Shown: positions 25,386 to 39,361 of the stretch, in pieces
How positions within the stretch are numbered: position 1 is the first letter of the stretch
How the letters are laid out: every line of letters starts with the position of its first letter
DNA from: Pseudoalteromonas lipolytica
GTDB taxonomy: Bacteria; Pseudomonadota; Gammaproteobacteria; Enterobacterales; Alteromonadaceae
NCBI RefSeq assembly: GCF_001306915.1
Contig: NZ_LJTC01000004.1
Coordinates: 196,608-260,607, forward strand
Reading direction: 5' to 3'
DNA: 64,000 nucleotides
Translations under genes and position numbers: made by a program
The notes under the pieces: model-generated
Database searches by the model: none
What the model was told of the DNA's origin: nothing
Seen by the model: only the letters and a program-made list of their open reading frames with translations

Positions 25386-26570
25386 ATGACCGACAATACG
25401 CCTGTGCAAATGACTGAAGAAACCCGACAACAAAGGACTGCGATGGTGCTTAATGAGCGCGCGCACGATCTTTTGCTTGGTCATAGTTTTGCGCAGCGCC
25501 AAATTGGCTTTATTCATACCTTAGAAATCGATTATGGCGAGTCAATGGAGCAACGTACTTTATTAGAAGTAGAAGTTGCTGCTGAAAAAAAACGTCAGAA
25601 GGTAAGTACGGCGCATCATAAATATCGTGCTCAAGCGAGTAAGCAGTTACATCAAGTAATTGAAACAGCGATGAATAAGCAGCTTGAAGATATTGATACT
25701 GTAATTCACGAAACGATTGGGATTCAAGACAGTGTACCTGCTATTTTAGATATTTTAGCTGTACGTTCAGCTTCAGTGGGTCGACTTGAGCCTTTGGTTA
25801 AAGATTTAAGCTGGCTGGGGCGCGAGCTAGTCGCGTTTGTGAACTTGCCTTTTTACCGTCAACAACGTAACAAACATACTTCCGTTAAAGTTGATAACCC
25901 GCTTTTAGCACTTCGTTACATTGGTTTAGATAACTTGAAGTTTGTCGTGCCGACATTTGCTGTACGCCACTGGATGCCTCATAGTACTGAGCCATTCCCG
26001 CTTTTAAAGCGTCGACTAAGAGATAATTCAATGGCGTGTGCCATTGCAGCGCAAGAAATAGCAAAGCTAAATGGCGTAAATGAAGAACATGCATTTACGC
26101 TTGGAATGCTGCTTGATGTTGGGAAGATTGCCTTAGTACGTTTGTATTTACGCACTTTTGAGCGAGTTTGGCAGCGTAAAGTAACTATGGCGCGTGATGA
26201 ACAAAAGAAAGACTTGCATACCGCATTATTAGAGCTCAAGCCTGATCCTTTGTTTTTAAGTAGTTTGCTTAGCAAGTTGTCATTAAAAGTAACCGCAACA
26301 GTAATTGAACAAATGGCCTTTAGGTATTTACCATTTAATGCGGTGATGCACCAGTTAACGACTCCATTAGCTAAAAACGATGAATATTTGCCACTTACCA
26401 AGGTGATTTTAAAAGCACGTTGTTACGCTCAGTTTTTAAGTTTAAATGAGCATCAATTGGTCGAAAGTGACGAAACTGAGCGTTGGTTTGCACACTTCGA
26501 TTTCACTAAGGAAGAGCTTGAACAGTTAGCTAAATGCAATTTTGATCACTTTCATATCCAAATTAATTAA
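25386..26570 (+). CDS. HDOD domain protein
   Basis: A 394-residue protein with an HDOD domain in the middle (about 120-320; AIAAQEIAKLNGVNEEHAFTLGMLLDVGKIALV), a metal-free relative of HD phosphohydrolases used in bacterial signalling. The N-terminal 100 residues are charged and helical. No GGDEF, EAL or receiver domain is attached. It follows pabA by 24 bases and precedes the long astC leader, so it is probably co-transcribed with pabA. Function not known. Confidence 0.8.
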   Translation: MTDNTPVQMTEETRQQRTAMVLNERAHDLLLGHSFAQRQIGFIHTLEIDYGESMEQRTLLEVEVAAEKKRQKVSTAHHKYRAQASKQLHQVIETAMNKQLEDIDTVIHETIGIQDSVPAILDILAVRSASVGRLEPLVKDLSWLGRELVAFVNLPFYRQQRNKHTSVKVDNPLLALRYIGLDNLKFVVPTFAVRHWMPHSTEPFPLLKRRLRDNSMACAIAAQEIAKLNGVNEEHAFTLGMLLDVGKIALVRLYLRTFERVWQRKVTMARDEQKKDLHTALLELKPDPLFLSSLLSKLSLKVTATVIEQMAFRYLPFNAVMHQLTTPLAKNDEYLPLTKVILKARCYAQFLSLNEHQLVESDETERWFAHFDFTKEELEQLAKCNFDHFHIQIN

Positions 26571-28145
<1,575 letters not shown>

Positions 28146-28225
28146 ACGAAACTGTCATTTCAGGGCAAGTTAAGCTTGCCCACATTTCTTAATTTACCGT
28201 TATTTATAAGGGAGCAAGCGGACTT

Positions 28226-29242
28226 ATGATGATCCTTCGCCCAATCCAGCAAAGCGATTACCAAGCGTTAGTAAAGATTGCTGATGAGTCAGGCCATGGC
28301 TTTACGTCTTTGCCTAATAATGAAGAGTTATTACAAAAGAAAATTGATCATTCTGTCAGCTCATTTGCAAAAGCTGCGCAACAGCCAGGTGATGAAGGTT
28401 ACTTGTTTGTTCTTGAAGATAGCGAAACGGGTGAAGTTGTAGGGACTTCGGGGATTGAAGCTGCAGTTGGTTTAGATGATGCTTTTTATCATTATCATCT
28501 AAGCAAAGTGATTCATTCTTCTCGTACGCTAGACGTGTATAAAGCCGTTGATATATTAACCCTGTGTAACGATTACACCGGCGCAACTGAGCTGTGCACA
28601 TTATTCTTAAAAGATGGCTACCGTAAAAATAATAACGGTAAATTGCTTTCAAAAGCGCGTTTTATGTTTATTAATCAACATAAAGAGCGTTTTGCTGACA
28701 CCGTAATTGCTGAGATGCGTGGTGTTTCTGATGACAATGGCGAAAGCCCATTCTGGCAATGGCTAGAAGAGCACTTTTTCTCGATGGACTTTCCAACGGC
28801 AGATTACTTAACGGGTATTGGCCAAAAAGTATTTATTGCCGAGTTAATGCCTAAATATCCAATTTACGTCAACTTACTGAGCAAAGATGCGCAAGCTGTG
28901 ATTGGTCAAGTGCATGATAATACACGCCCTGCGATTGAACTTTTAAAGAGCGAAGGTTTTACCTTCAATGGTTATGTAGACATTTTTGATGCAGGCCCAA
29001 CTGTTGAAGCAAAAGTTGATAACATTGCTACAGTGAGAAATGCCCAAACGGTTAAAGTAGAAATAGGTGAAAGCCAAGGCGACACTACGGTCTTGTTAGC
29101 AAATGATAAAATTGCTGATTTTAGAGCAACCGTGACTCAAGTTAGCCTATCATGTGATGCCGATAGCATTACAATCTCAAGTGAATTAGCAAAAGCACTT
29201 CACTTAGAAGCGGGTGATTCAGTATCACTTGCAAAACTATAG
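28226..29242 (+). CDS. astA: Arginine N-succinyltransferase
   Basis: At 338 residues it matches AstA (about 344), which succinylates arginine with succinyl-CoA, the first step of the AST degradation pathway. Family marks are MILRPIQQSDYQALVKIADESGHGFTSLP in pieces (RPIQQSDY, GHGFTSLP), GTSGIEAAVG, EMRGVSDDNGESPFW and FDAGPTVEA. Start: an AAGGGAGC site 12 bases before ATG-ATG. It lies between astC and astD; astB and astE are not in this cluster. Confidence 0.95.
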   Translation: MMILRPIQQSDYQALVKIADESGHGFTSLPNNEELLQKKIDHSVSSFAKAAQQPGDEGYLFVLEDSETGEVVGTSGIEAAVGLDDAFYHYHLSKVIHSSRTLDVYKAVDILTLCNDYTGATELCTLFLKDGYRKNNNGKLLSKARFMFINQHKERFADTVIAEMRGVSDDNGESPFWQWLEEHFFSMDFPTADYLTGIGQKVFIAELMPKYPIYVNLLSKDAQAVIGQVHDNTRPAIELLKSEGFTFNGYVDIFDAGPTVEAKVDNIATVRNAQTVKVEIGESQGDTTVLLANDKIADFRATVTQVSLSCDADSITISSELAKALHLEAGDSVSLAKL

Positions 29243-30730
<1,488 letters not shown>

Positions 30731-30747
30731 TAATCGTAAATCATTAC

Positions 30748-30774
30748 AAAAAGCAGCTTCGGCTGCTTTTTTTG
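30748..30774 (+). terminator. Terminator of the ast operon
   Basis: AAGCAGC/GCTGCTT stem closed by a TTCG tetraloop with a T tail. Confidence 0.93.
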
Positions 30775-30858
30775 TATGAGATGCTTGGCAAAGGTAGCAA
30801 TTAAAAGCGCTTTCTGCTTAAATCTAAAGAGATAGTTTTTTATTAGGTGTGTAGTCGT

Positions 30859-31206
30859 ATGGTTTTAGATAGGCAAGGGTACGATGATCTTGTCATGTAT
30901 CTCACTCAAAATTTAGCGCTTTTTGAGAAGCCGGGTCAAATTAAACCAGGAGCTCCAACAGTGTTAGAGCTGATTGAAGATGTGATAGCTGAAAATGTCA
31001 TGTTACTTTGCGAGCAACACACTGAGCTTAGTACTGAACAACGCAGCCAAATTGTTCGCGAAGTCGACGGTATCGTATATGACTTACAAGAAGTGCTAAG
31101 CAGCGTCACCAATCATACAGTAACCGTTGAACAGCACGCGTTTATAGATGAGTTTGCTGGATTAGTGAAAAACTTATTTGATAGTGCTGTTGTAGAAAGT
31201 GCTTAA
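30859..31206 (+). CDS. DUF3802 family protein
   Basis: A 115-residue helical, acidic protein (MVLDRQGYDDLVMYLTQNLALF) which I recognise as the DUF3802 family of Shewanella, Vibrio and relatives; function unknown. It follows the ast operon and precedes yhfA. The ATG at 30859 is preferred; an in-frame GTG 12 bases upstream is also possible. No signal peptide or membrane segment. Confidence 0.7.
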   Translation: MVLDRQGYDDLVMYLTQNLALFEKPGQIKPGAPTVLELIEDVIAENVMLLCEQHTELSTEQRSQIVREVDGIVYDLQEVLSSVTNHTVTVEQHAFIDEFAGLVKNLFDSAVVESA

Positions 31207-31237
31207 TGTATAAAGCACAACACAATTTCTAGTCTTT

Positions 31238-31276
31238 AAGCGAGCAGCTCAACGTTAGGCAACTCGCTTTCCTTTA
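31238..31276 (+). terminator. Weak terminator after DUF3802 gene
   Basis: AAGCGAG and CTCGCTT can pair across an 18-base loop, followed by TCCTTT. Confidence 0.45.
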
Positions 31277-31352
31277 AAGCTCACCTCTTATCCCTTGCAT
31301 CTGTGTGTGACTTGCTTACAATCAAGCAAAATAACTTTAAGAGATAAAGCAC

Positions 31353-31766
31353 ATGCAAGCGAATGTAAAATGGGTAGAAGGCGATACGTTTATTGGCCTT
31401 TCAAATTCAGGTCATAATGTAGTTTTTGATGCAGGTAGCGATAGTGCTGCGCCAAGCCCAATGGAAATGGTTTTAATGTCAGCAGGTTGTTGTTCATCTG
31501 TTGATGTTGTTAGTATTTTAAAAAAAGCCAAGCAGTCATTTTCTGATGTGCAAGTTAAGCTAACAGCTGAGCGTGCTGAATCAGCGCCTCGCGTGTTTAC
31601 TAAGATTAACCTACACTTTGTGGTTACCGGTGATAATGTCTCTGAAAAGCACCTTGCAAGAGCGGTACAACTGTCTGCTGAAAAGTATTGTTCTGTAGCC
31701 TTAATGCTTGATAAAACAGTAGAAATTACGCATAGTCATGAAGTTGTGCAAGAACAGGTAAAATAA
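31353..31766 (+). CDS. yhfA: OsmC family protein YhfA
   Basis: At 137 residues it aligns with E. coli YhfA along its full length: MQANVKWVEG, APSPMEMVLMSAGCCSSVDVV in pieces, LSAEKYCSVALML. OsmC-fold proteins are thiol peroxidases when they carry two active cysteines; here Cys residues occur in AGCCSS and KYCSV, matching the OsmC positions. The exact substrate of YhfA is not known. AAGAGATAAAGC precedes the ATG. Confidence 0.92.
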   Translation: MQANVKWVEGDTFIGLSNSGHNVVFDAGSDSAAPSPMEMVLMSAGCCSSVDVVSILKKAKQSFSDVQVKLTAERAESAPRVFTKINLHFVVTGDNVSEKHLARAVQLSAEKYCSVALMLDKTVEITHSHEVVQEQVK

Positions 31767-31854
31767 CGCTTTTTCCGAGCAGAAAATTCGTATAAAATCC
31801 GCGAACTTTTATTTCTGCTGGTGCAGGTTTCACTCGTTTTAAGGTTGGTTTAGC

Positions 31855-32667
31855 ATGAATAAACCCTTCGATAAAATTAAGCTTCATGGCTTTAATAACT
31901 TAACTAAGAGCTTAAGCTTTAGTATTTACGATATTTGTTACGCAAAGACGGAACAACAGCGTAAAGAATATATTGAATATATCGACGAACAGTACAGTGC
32001 TGATCGCCTTACCGATATTTTAGGTGAAGTTGTGGATATTATTGGCGCAAACATTCTAAATGTTTCTCGCCAAGATTATGATCCGCAAGGTGCCAGCGTG
32101 ACAATCTTGATCTCTGAAGAGCCAATTGAGCAACAAACAACGTATGACGTTGATGAGGCGCCGGGCCCTCTTCCTGAAACAGTAGTAGCGCACTTAGACA
32201 AGAGCCACATCTGTGTTCACACATACCCAGAAGCACACCCTGATGATGGTATTTGTACGTTCCGTGCTGATATCGAAGTATCAACGTGTGGCATTATTTC
32301 GCCATTAAAAGCGTTAAACTTCTTAATTCACAGCCTTGAGTCTGATGTTGTAACAATTGACTACCGCGTACGTGGTTTTACTCGTGACGTAGATGGTGTT
32401 AAACACTATATCGATCACGCAATTAACTCAATTCAGAACTACATGACTGAAGATACCAAAGAAGCGTACCAAATGATGGACGTGAACGTGTATCAAGAGA
32501 ACTTGTTCCACACGAAGATGATGTTAAAAGAAACTGACTTGAATACTTACCTATTCGGTGTTTCTACAGCAGATCTTTCTGAAGAAGAAGAAGAAGTTAT
32601 CTACTCTAAGCTGACCCGCGAGATGCAAGAAATCTTCTACGGTCGCAACTTACCAGACACTGAGTAA
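31855..32667 (+). CDS. speD: S-adenosylmethionine decarboxylase proenzyme
   Basis: The 270-residue protein is the E. coli-type SpeD, which makes decarboxylated SAM for spermidine synthesis. Self-cleavage before Ser117 ([13 protein letters not shown]) yields the pyruvoyl group. The [20 protein letters not shown] core is nearly as in E. coli; Cys in STCG is the catalytic acid. A strong terminator follows. Confidence 0.97.
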   Translation: MNKPFDKIKLHGFNNLTKSLSFSIYDICYAKTEQQRKEYIEYIDEQYSADRLTDILGEVVDIIGANILNVSRQDYDPQGASVTILISEEPIEQQTTYDVDEAPGPLPETVVAHLDKSHICVHTYPEAHPDDGICTFRADIEVSTCGIISPLKALNFLIHSLESDVVTIDYRVRGFTRDVDGVKHYIDHAINSIQNYMTEDTKEAYQMMDVNVYQENLFHTKMMLKETDLNTYLFGVSTADLSEEEEEVIYSKLTREMQEIFYGRNLPDTE

Positions 32668-32685
32668 GTCACTAAAGCTTTAAAG

Positions 32686-32722
32686 AAACGGCGCGTAATG
32701 TAAGTTACGCGCCGTTTTTTTA
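32686..32722 (+). terminator. Terminator of speD
   Basis: AACGGCGCGTAA/TTACGCGCCGTT, a 12-bp perfect stem, followed by T6. Confidence 0.95.
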
Positions 32723-32785
32723 TGCCTCATTGACTGCACTTATCTGTGCTTATATGCTGATTAAAAGGCCAATTTAAGGATAGAT

Positions 32786-34264
32786 ATGTCAGTTGTTCTC
32801 TCGCAGTCAGTATTTTTAGCAGAGCAAGTGCGTGACCATGAAGGACCCGCAGCTAAGCGTTCTGGTATCACCTTATATGAGCTTATGGAGCGAGCAGGGC
32901 TGGCGACTTATCAGCAAGCTATCAGCTATTTTCCTAAGGCAAGTACATTCGTTGTGTTAGCGGGCGTTGGTAATAATGCCGGCGATGGTTATGTTGTTGC
33001 TCGTTTAGCTAAACAAGCGGGCAAACAGGTTACGGTTATTGCAGCAATACCTGATAAACCGCTCAAAGGTGATGCGCTCAGTGCTCAGCAAGCTTGGCTC
33101 AACGCAGGAGGGACAATTACCGCTGATGCCAGTGCTATTGAGCAAGCAGATATCATTATTGATGGCCTGCTTGGCACGGGAATTCAAAGCAAGGTACGCG
33201 AGCCTTTTTCAACCTTGATTAAAGCAGCTAACGAGAGCCAAGTGCCGATAGTTGCTATTGATCTACCTTCAGGCATTCATGCCGACACAGGTGTCGTACA
33301 AGGAGTCGCAATAAAAGCCGCGCTTACTGTGACTTTTGTGGGGATTAAACAAGGTTTAGTGACAGGGCAAGGTAGAGCGCATGCAGGGACATTAGAGTTT
33401 AATGATTTAGGTATTGAAGATGCCTTTTTAAAACTGACATCACCCACGGCAGAGCTTATCAATTATCAGACACAGCCGAGGCTTTCTGAGCGCGATAACA
33501 ACAGCCATAAAACCAGCCATGGTAAATTGCTGTGTGTTGGTGGTAATGCCGGCACTGCAGGCGCTATTCGTTTAACTGCAGAGGCAGCGCTTCGCACCGG
33601 TGCGGGTATGGTCAAAGTGTATACCCATAGTAGCTCTATTCTACCAGTGAGTATTGGCCGGCCAGAACTAATGGTGACAGATACAAACCTGATTAGCGCC
33701 CTAGAGTGGGCAACCTGTGTTGCTATTGGCCCAGGGCTTGGTCAAGACACTTGGTCGGAAACAACCTTTGAAGCAGTAATGCAGTATTGCTTTACTAATA
33801 ACAAGCCACTGGTTATTGATGCAGATGCACTTAATCTAATGGCTCAGCATGCTTCGTCATTCCCATTAGCTAATACAGTTATCACACCACACCCTGGTGA
33901 GGCTGCAAGGTTACTTAATTGTCGCGCTCGCGATATTGAAGAAAATCGCTTTCATGCGGTAAAGCAGCTCGCACGTAGCTATACCACTACTTGTGTACTC
34001 AAAGGTGCTGGTAGTTTAATTGCTGATAATAACCAAACATGGGTTTGTACCGACGGTAACCCTGCACTTGCGGTTGGCGGCAGTGGCGATGTATTAACAG
34101 GTATCATAGCGGCATTGATCGCACAGGGGCTTACTCCTCAGCAAGCCGCTTGCTTAGGCGTAACCTTACATGCAAAAGCCGGTGACATTGCCGCAGAACG
34201 TGAAGGCGAAAGAGGCATGTTACCGAGTGACTTGTTTGCGATAGTGAGGGAGTTGGTTAACTGA
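32786..34264 (+). CDS. nnr: Bifunctional NAD(P)H-hydrate repair enzyme (epimerase + dehydratase)
   Basis: At 492 residues it has the two-domain architecture of E. coli Nnr (YjeF): an N-terminal NAD(P)HX epimerase (about 1-215; AGVGNNAGDGYVVARLA, IDLPSGIHADTG) and a C-terminal ADP-dependent dehydratase of ribokinase fold (about 235-492; TPHPGEAARLL, GGSGDVLTGIIAAL). In E. coli it lies directly before tsaE; here about 8 kb of other genes separate them. Confidence 0.95.
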   Translation: MSVVLSQSVFLAEQVRDHEGPAAKRSGITLYELMERAGLATYQQAISYFPKASTFVVLAGVGNNAGDGYVVARLAKQAGKQVTVIAAIPDKPLKGDALSAQQAWLNAGGTITADASAIEQADIIIDGLLGTGIQSKVREPFSTLIKAANESQVPIVAIDLPSGIHADTGVVQGVAIKAALTVTFVGIKQGLVTGQGRAHAGTLEFNDLGIEDAFLKLTSPTAELINYQTQPRLSERDNNSHKTSHGKLLCVGGNAGTAGAIRLTAEAALRTGAGMVKVYTHSSSILPVSIGRPELMVTDTNLISALEWATCVAIGPGLGQDTWSETTFEAVMQYCFTNNKPLVIDADALNLMAQHASSFPLANTVITPHPGEAARLLNCRARDIEENRFHAVKQLARSYTTTCVLKGAGSLIADNNQTWVCTDGNPALAVGGSGDVLTGIIAALIAQGLTPQQAACLGVTLHAKAGDIAAEREGERGMLPSDLFAIVRELVN

Positions 34265-34306
34265 GCCGTCAGCCGTCAGCCGTCAGCCGTCAGCCGTCAG
34301 CCGTCA
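34265..34306. repeat. Six perfect tandem copies of a heptamer GCCGTCA
   Basis: Starting right after the nnr TGA, GCCGTCA occurs six times without a mismatch. Degenerate copies (AGCTGAC, AGCTTAA, ACTGATA, AGCTAAA) follow to about 34345, before the shared terminator. Such simple repeats usually vary in copy number between strains. Confidence 0.95.
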
Positions 34307-34346
34307 GTTTCTGTGATAGCTGACAGCTTAAAACTGATAGCTAAAA

Positions 34347-34373
34347 GAAAACCCAGCCGAAGCTGGGTTTTTT
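34347..34373. terminator. Bidirectional terminator between nnr and groEL
   Basis: AACCCAGC/GCTGGGTT stem around a CGAA loop, with T6 on the plus strand and TTTTCTTTT on the minus strand. Confidence 0.92.
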
Positions 34374-34394
34374 AAGCGAGGTGCTTGGGGATGA

Positions 34395-36092
<1,698 letters not shown>

Positions 36093-36380
36093 TTAGCCTA
36101 CAATGCCTAGAATGTTATCTTCACGCATGATCAGGTACTCTTGACCTTCGATCTTTTCAGCTTTTTCAACATAAGAGCCGAACAGCACAGTGTCACCGGC
36201 TTTAACTTCTAATGCTCTTACTTCACCGTTGTCTAAAACACGGCCATTACCAACAGCGATAACTTCTCCGCGAGTTGATTTTTCAGCTGCAGAGCCAGTT
36301 AATACAATACCGCCAGCAGACTTAGTTTCTTCTTCTAGACGCTTAACGATGACGCGATCATGTAAAGGACGAATGTTCAT
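36093..36380 (-). CDS. groES: Co-chaperonin GroES (10 kDa)
   Basis: The 95-residue GroES has the mobile loop ([18 protein letters not shown]), [13 protein letters not shown] at the N terminus and the dome [24 protein letters not shown] site precedes the ATG. Its 5' leader carries a sigma32-type promoter. groES-groEL form the operon. Confidence 0.99.
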   Translation of the reverse strand: MNIRPLHDRVIVKRLEEETKSAGGIVLTGSAAEKSTRGEVIAVGNGRVLDNGEVRALEVKAGDTVLFGSYVEKAEKIEGQEYLIMREDNILGIVG

Positions 36381-36447
36381 TTATTTAGTTCTCCTAACAG
36401 TTTCTGAACAGTACAGAAAAAATCTTGTGTTATTGCAGGGGAGTGCT

Positions 36448-36492
36448 AAGCCACCCGTTGCGTTTCATTGCATTCATTAATGGGGGTGGCTT
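36448..36492. repeat. Nine-bp inverted repeat over the groES promoter start region
   Basis: AAGCCACCC (36448-36456) and GGGTGGCTT (36484-36492) are perfect inverted arms spaced 27 bases apart. The distal arm overlaps the sigma32 -10 element on the minus strand. A half-CIRCE sequence GAGTGCTAA lies at 36441-36449. Confidence 0.7.
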
Positions 36493-36505
36493 AAAAAAAT
36501 CCAAG
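36477..36505 (-). promoter_or_regulatory. Heat-shock (sigma32-type) promoter of groES-groEL
   Basis: On the minus strand, CTTGGAT (36499-36505) and CCCCATTAA (36477-36485) are 13 bases apart, close to the sigma32 consensus (CTTGAAA, CCCCATNTA). The E. coli groE promoter has the same AAGCCA-CCCCAT arrangement. Confidence 0.8.
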
Positions 36506-36523
36506 TAAAAAAATTAAAAAATT

Positions 36524-37000
36524 TTAATCTTTTCGCTCAAATTCACCATCAATAGTTGTAGGTTGATGGTTTGGTTCTTCATGAGTGGTTGTTTTACTAT
36601 GATATTGGAAGTGTGCAGAGCCTTGATTTGCCTGCGAACTCATGCGCACGGTCGCTTGACTAGCAAGGCCTGCAGCTAGTTTGTTGCGGATTGCTGGCGT
36701 AAGTAGTAAAAAGCCAAAAAAGTCAGTCATGATGCCTGGTGTCATTAATAAAACACCGGCGATAATCACACATAATCCAGTAAATAATTCTTTTGCAGGC
36801 ATTTGCCCTTGTGCCATTTGTAATTGCACGTTTTGAATCGCGCCCATACCTTGCTGCTTCACTAATTTCGCACCGACAATCGCGGTCACAATTACAAGCG
36901 CTATGGTGGCAAAGCCGCCGATCACTTCACTCACTTGGATGAGTAACGCGATCTCCACAATCGGCACTAAAATAAATAACAAAAACAAAAATCTAAACAT
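36524..37000 (-). CDS. fxsA: FxsA family membrane protein
   Basis: The 158-residue protein has about three to four membrane segments in its first 110 residues and a hydrophilic tail. FxsA (FRFLFLLFILVPIVEIALLI, LLMTPGIMTDFFGFLLLTP in part) in E. coli is named for suppressing phage T7 exclusion by F plasmids; the molecular role is not known. It lies upstream of groES in the same direction and is divergent from cutA, as in related bacteria. Confidence 0.92.
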   Translation of the reverse strand: MFRFLFLLFILVPIVEIALLIQVSEVIGGFATIALVIVTAIVGAKLVKQQGMGAIQNVQLQMAQGQMPAKELFTGLCVIIAGVLLMTPGIMTDFFGFLLLTPAIRNKLAAGLASQATVRMSSQANQGSAHFQYHSKTTTHEEPNHQPTTIDGEFERKD

Positions 37001-37162
37001 AACGCTCTCTAAAAAATGTCATTCTCTTTCGAGTCAGTGAAATATAAATTGGGGTGAGCAGGTCATTTTTCAAGACGGAACCTAGGATCACCTTGCTCGC
37101 TACACATTATAGTTACTATCGGCTACTATGGTGCGACTCACGTAATCAAATAAAGGTTCCTT

Positions 37163-37483
37163 ATGACTACGCATTTTCGACTTATTTTTACGACTTGTGC
37201 AAATGAGGCTGAAGCCCGTCAGTTGGCACAACATCTAGTTAAAGAAAAGCTGGCTGCTTGTGTGAACATTTTGCCTACTATTGAATCTATTTACATGTGG
37301 GAAGGCGAGGTAACTCAAGCTATTGAGAGTAAGTTACTGATCAAAACTAAGTCAGAAAAAATGAATGAGGTGATCCAAACTATCAAGAAATTGCATAGTT
37401 ATGAGGTGCCTGAAATTCAGGTCGTTGATGTGGCTACGGGCAATTTAGCCTATTTTAATTGGATGGATGAGGTACTTAATTAA
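37163..37483 (+). CDS. cutA: Divalent-cation tolerance protein CutA
   Basis: The 106-residue trimeric ferredoxin-like protein has the CutA motifs LVKEKLAACVNILP, YMWEGEV, IKTKSEK and HSYEVPEIQ. E. coli cutA was linked to copper tolerance, though part of that comes from dsbD next door. Its stop overlaps the dsbD start (TAATG), so the two are coupled. Confidence 0.95.
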   Translation: MTTHFRLIFTTCANEAEARQLAQHLVKEKLAACVNILPTIESIYMWEGEVTQAIESKLLIKTKSEKMNEVIQTIKKLHSYEVPEIQVVDVATGNLAYFNWMDEVLN

Positions 37484-39309
37484 TGCGATCGTTCCTTTTA
37501 TTACTTTGTGCATTGTGGCTTATGCCAGCAAGTGCAAGTAATAACAATTTACTTGGAAATCTACTACAACCTGCGGAGCAAACATTTCTCCCGGTTGATC
37601 AGGCGTTTGTTTTCGATTTTGACCAGCAAGGCAAAACCTTATTTATTGGCTGGGATATTGCGCCTGATTATTACCTTTACAAAAAGAAAGTCGAAATTAT
37701 TGCCAAAGGCGCTGATATTGAAGTTCCTGATCTTGGCAAGGGCGTGATTATTGAAGATGAGTTTTTTGGTAAGACTGAGGTATTCTTTGATTCGTTAAGT
37801 GTGGTTTCTAAGCTCAGTAACGTCACAGAAGATGCGGTTGTTAAAGTGCGTTTTCAAGGCTGTGCCGAGGCGGGGTTATGTTATCCGCCAGAAGTTAGAA
37901 CCATTCCTTTATCTGTGATTGCAGGTGAGCAAGTATCACAGGCTGCAGATGCGGGGAACGCATTAGCGGCATTAACACAAGCAGCCGATACTAATGAAGC
38001 GTCATCAGCCCCTTCTCAAGAAGTTTCAAAACCAGCTGGTGAGCAGTCATATACCGATAAGCTGGCATCGCAAGGTTTACTAACGAACCTAGTAATCTTC
38101 TTTTTAGTGGGTGTTGGTCTTGCCTTTACACCATGCGTATTCCCAATGTTTCCGATTTTGTCGAGCCTTATTGCGGGTCAGCAGAATTTGTCGACTAAAA
38201 AAGCGTTCTCGCTGTCTTTTGTGTATGTACAAGGTATGGCCGTTACTTACGCAGCACTGGGCTTAGTGGTTGCATCATTAGGTGGGCAAGTACAAGGGTA
38301 TTTACAGCATCCTACTGTACTAATTAGCTTTAGTATCTTATTTGTATTGCTGGCAATGTCGATGTTTGGCTGGTACGAAATCAAGTTACCTAGCGGCATG
38401 ATGAATAAACTCACTCAGGTTAGTAACCAGCAAAAAGGCGGCAACTATGTTGGCGTATTTATGATGGGTGTACTGTCTGGTTTGATTGCTTCACCGTGTA
38501 CAACAGCACCTTTATCTGCTGCTTTACTTTATGTGGCGCAAAGTGGTGACTATCTAGTTGGTGGTTTAACACTTTATGTGCTCAGTTTAGGCATGGGCTT
38601 ACCATTATTATTGCTGGGGACTTCTGGTGGTAAATTACTACCAAAAGCCGGTGGTTGGATGGAGCAAGTGAAAACCCTATTTGGTTTCATTATGCTAGTT
38701 GTACCACTCATTCTGCTTGAGCGTATTGTTGATATTGAAATCATTTGGTTAATGGCGGGTTTATTAGCACTTGCTACAGCGCTTTATTTACACCATTGGC
38801 AAAGTGGCCAATCACAGGGCAAGCTAAAAACAGCATTGTGGTTTACTGCTACCTTATTGGTTGTAACTGGGGCGAGTTTAACGAAAAGTTATTTCTGGCC
38901 AAGTAAAGCGGTGGTTGGAGAAGCTGCTGTACAAACACATGGTTTTAGACAAGTTGCTAATCTAAGTGAATTAAAAGAAGAAATTGCACAGGCAAGTAGC
39001 GAAGGGCGCTTAGTAATGGTCGACTTATATGCCGACTGGTGCGTTGCCTGTAAAGAGTTTGAGCACTACACGTTTCCTGACGCTAAAGTACAAGAGCAAT
39101 TTGCTCACTTTGAATTAATTCAAATCGATTTAACCGAAAGTGATGCAAAAACAATTGAGCTAATGGAAGAATACACGGTATTTGGGTTGCCGAGCATTTT
39201 GTTCTTTGATAGCCAAGGTAATGAGCTTTTAGAGCAACGTGTAACAGGCTTTTTAAATGCCAAAGACTTTGCAGAACATTTAGCAACAGTACGAAATAGC
39301 GCTAAATAA
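37483..39309 (+). CDS. dsbD: Thiol:disulfide interchange protein DsbD
   Basis: The 608-residue three-part protein moves electrons from cytoplasmic thioredoxin to the periplasm. A signal peptide (cleavage after SAS, about residue 19) precedes an immunoglobulin-like domain with Cys127 and Cys133; eight membrane segments include FTPCVFPMFP and SPCTTAPL, each with the redox cysteine; the thioredoxin-like C-terminal domain has Cys520-Val-Ala-Cys523. It keeps DsbC reduced and supports cytochrome c maturation. Confidence 0.96.
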   Translation: MRSFLLLLCALWLMPASASNNNLLGNLLQPAEQTFLPVDQAFVFDFDQQGKTLFIGWDIAPDYYLYKKKVEIIAKGADIEVPDLGKGVIIEDEFFGKTEVFFDSLSVVSKLSNVTEDAVVKVRFQGCAEAGLCYPPEVRTIPLSVIAGEQVSQAADAGNALAALTQAADTNEASSAPSQEVSKPAGEQSYTDKLASQGLLTNLVIFFLVGVGLAFTPCVFPMFPILSSLIAGQQNLSTKKAFSLSFVYVQGMAVTYAALGLVVASLGGQVQGYLQHPTVLISFSILFVLLAMSMFGWYEIKLPSGMMNKLTQVSNQQKGGNYVGVFMMGVLSGLIASPCTTAPLSAALLYVAQSGDYLVGGLTLYVLSLGMGLPLLLLGTSGGKLLPKAGGWMEQVKTLFGFIMLVVPLILLERIVDIEIIWLMAGLLALATALYLHHWQSGQSQGKLKTALWFTATLLVVTGASLTKSYFWPSKAVVGEAAVQTHGFRQVANLSELKEEIAQASSEGRLVMVDLYADWCVACKEFEHYTFPDAKVQEQFAHFELIQIDLTESDAKTIELMEEYTVFGLPSILFFDSQGNELLEQRVTGFLNAKDFAEHLATVRNSAK

Positions 39310-39332
39310 ACGCAAACGTGCAAGAAAATAGC

Positions 39333-39361
39333 AAAACGCCACTCATCTGAGTGGCGTTTTT
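39333..39361 (+). terminator. Terminator of cutA-dsbD
   Basis: A 13-bp stem (AAAACGCCACTCA/TGAGTGGCGTTTT) with a tiny loop and a T tail. Confidence 0.93.

Noticed and set aside
34265..34306. CRISPR array
   Set aside because: The seven-base units are directly adjacent with no spacers, and there are no cas genes.
36441..36480. Complete CIRCE operator
   Set aside because: Only one half (GAGTGCTAA) is present; the partner at nine bases does not match.
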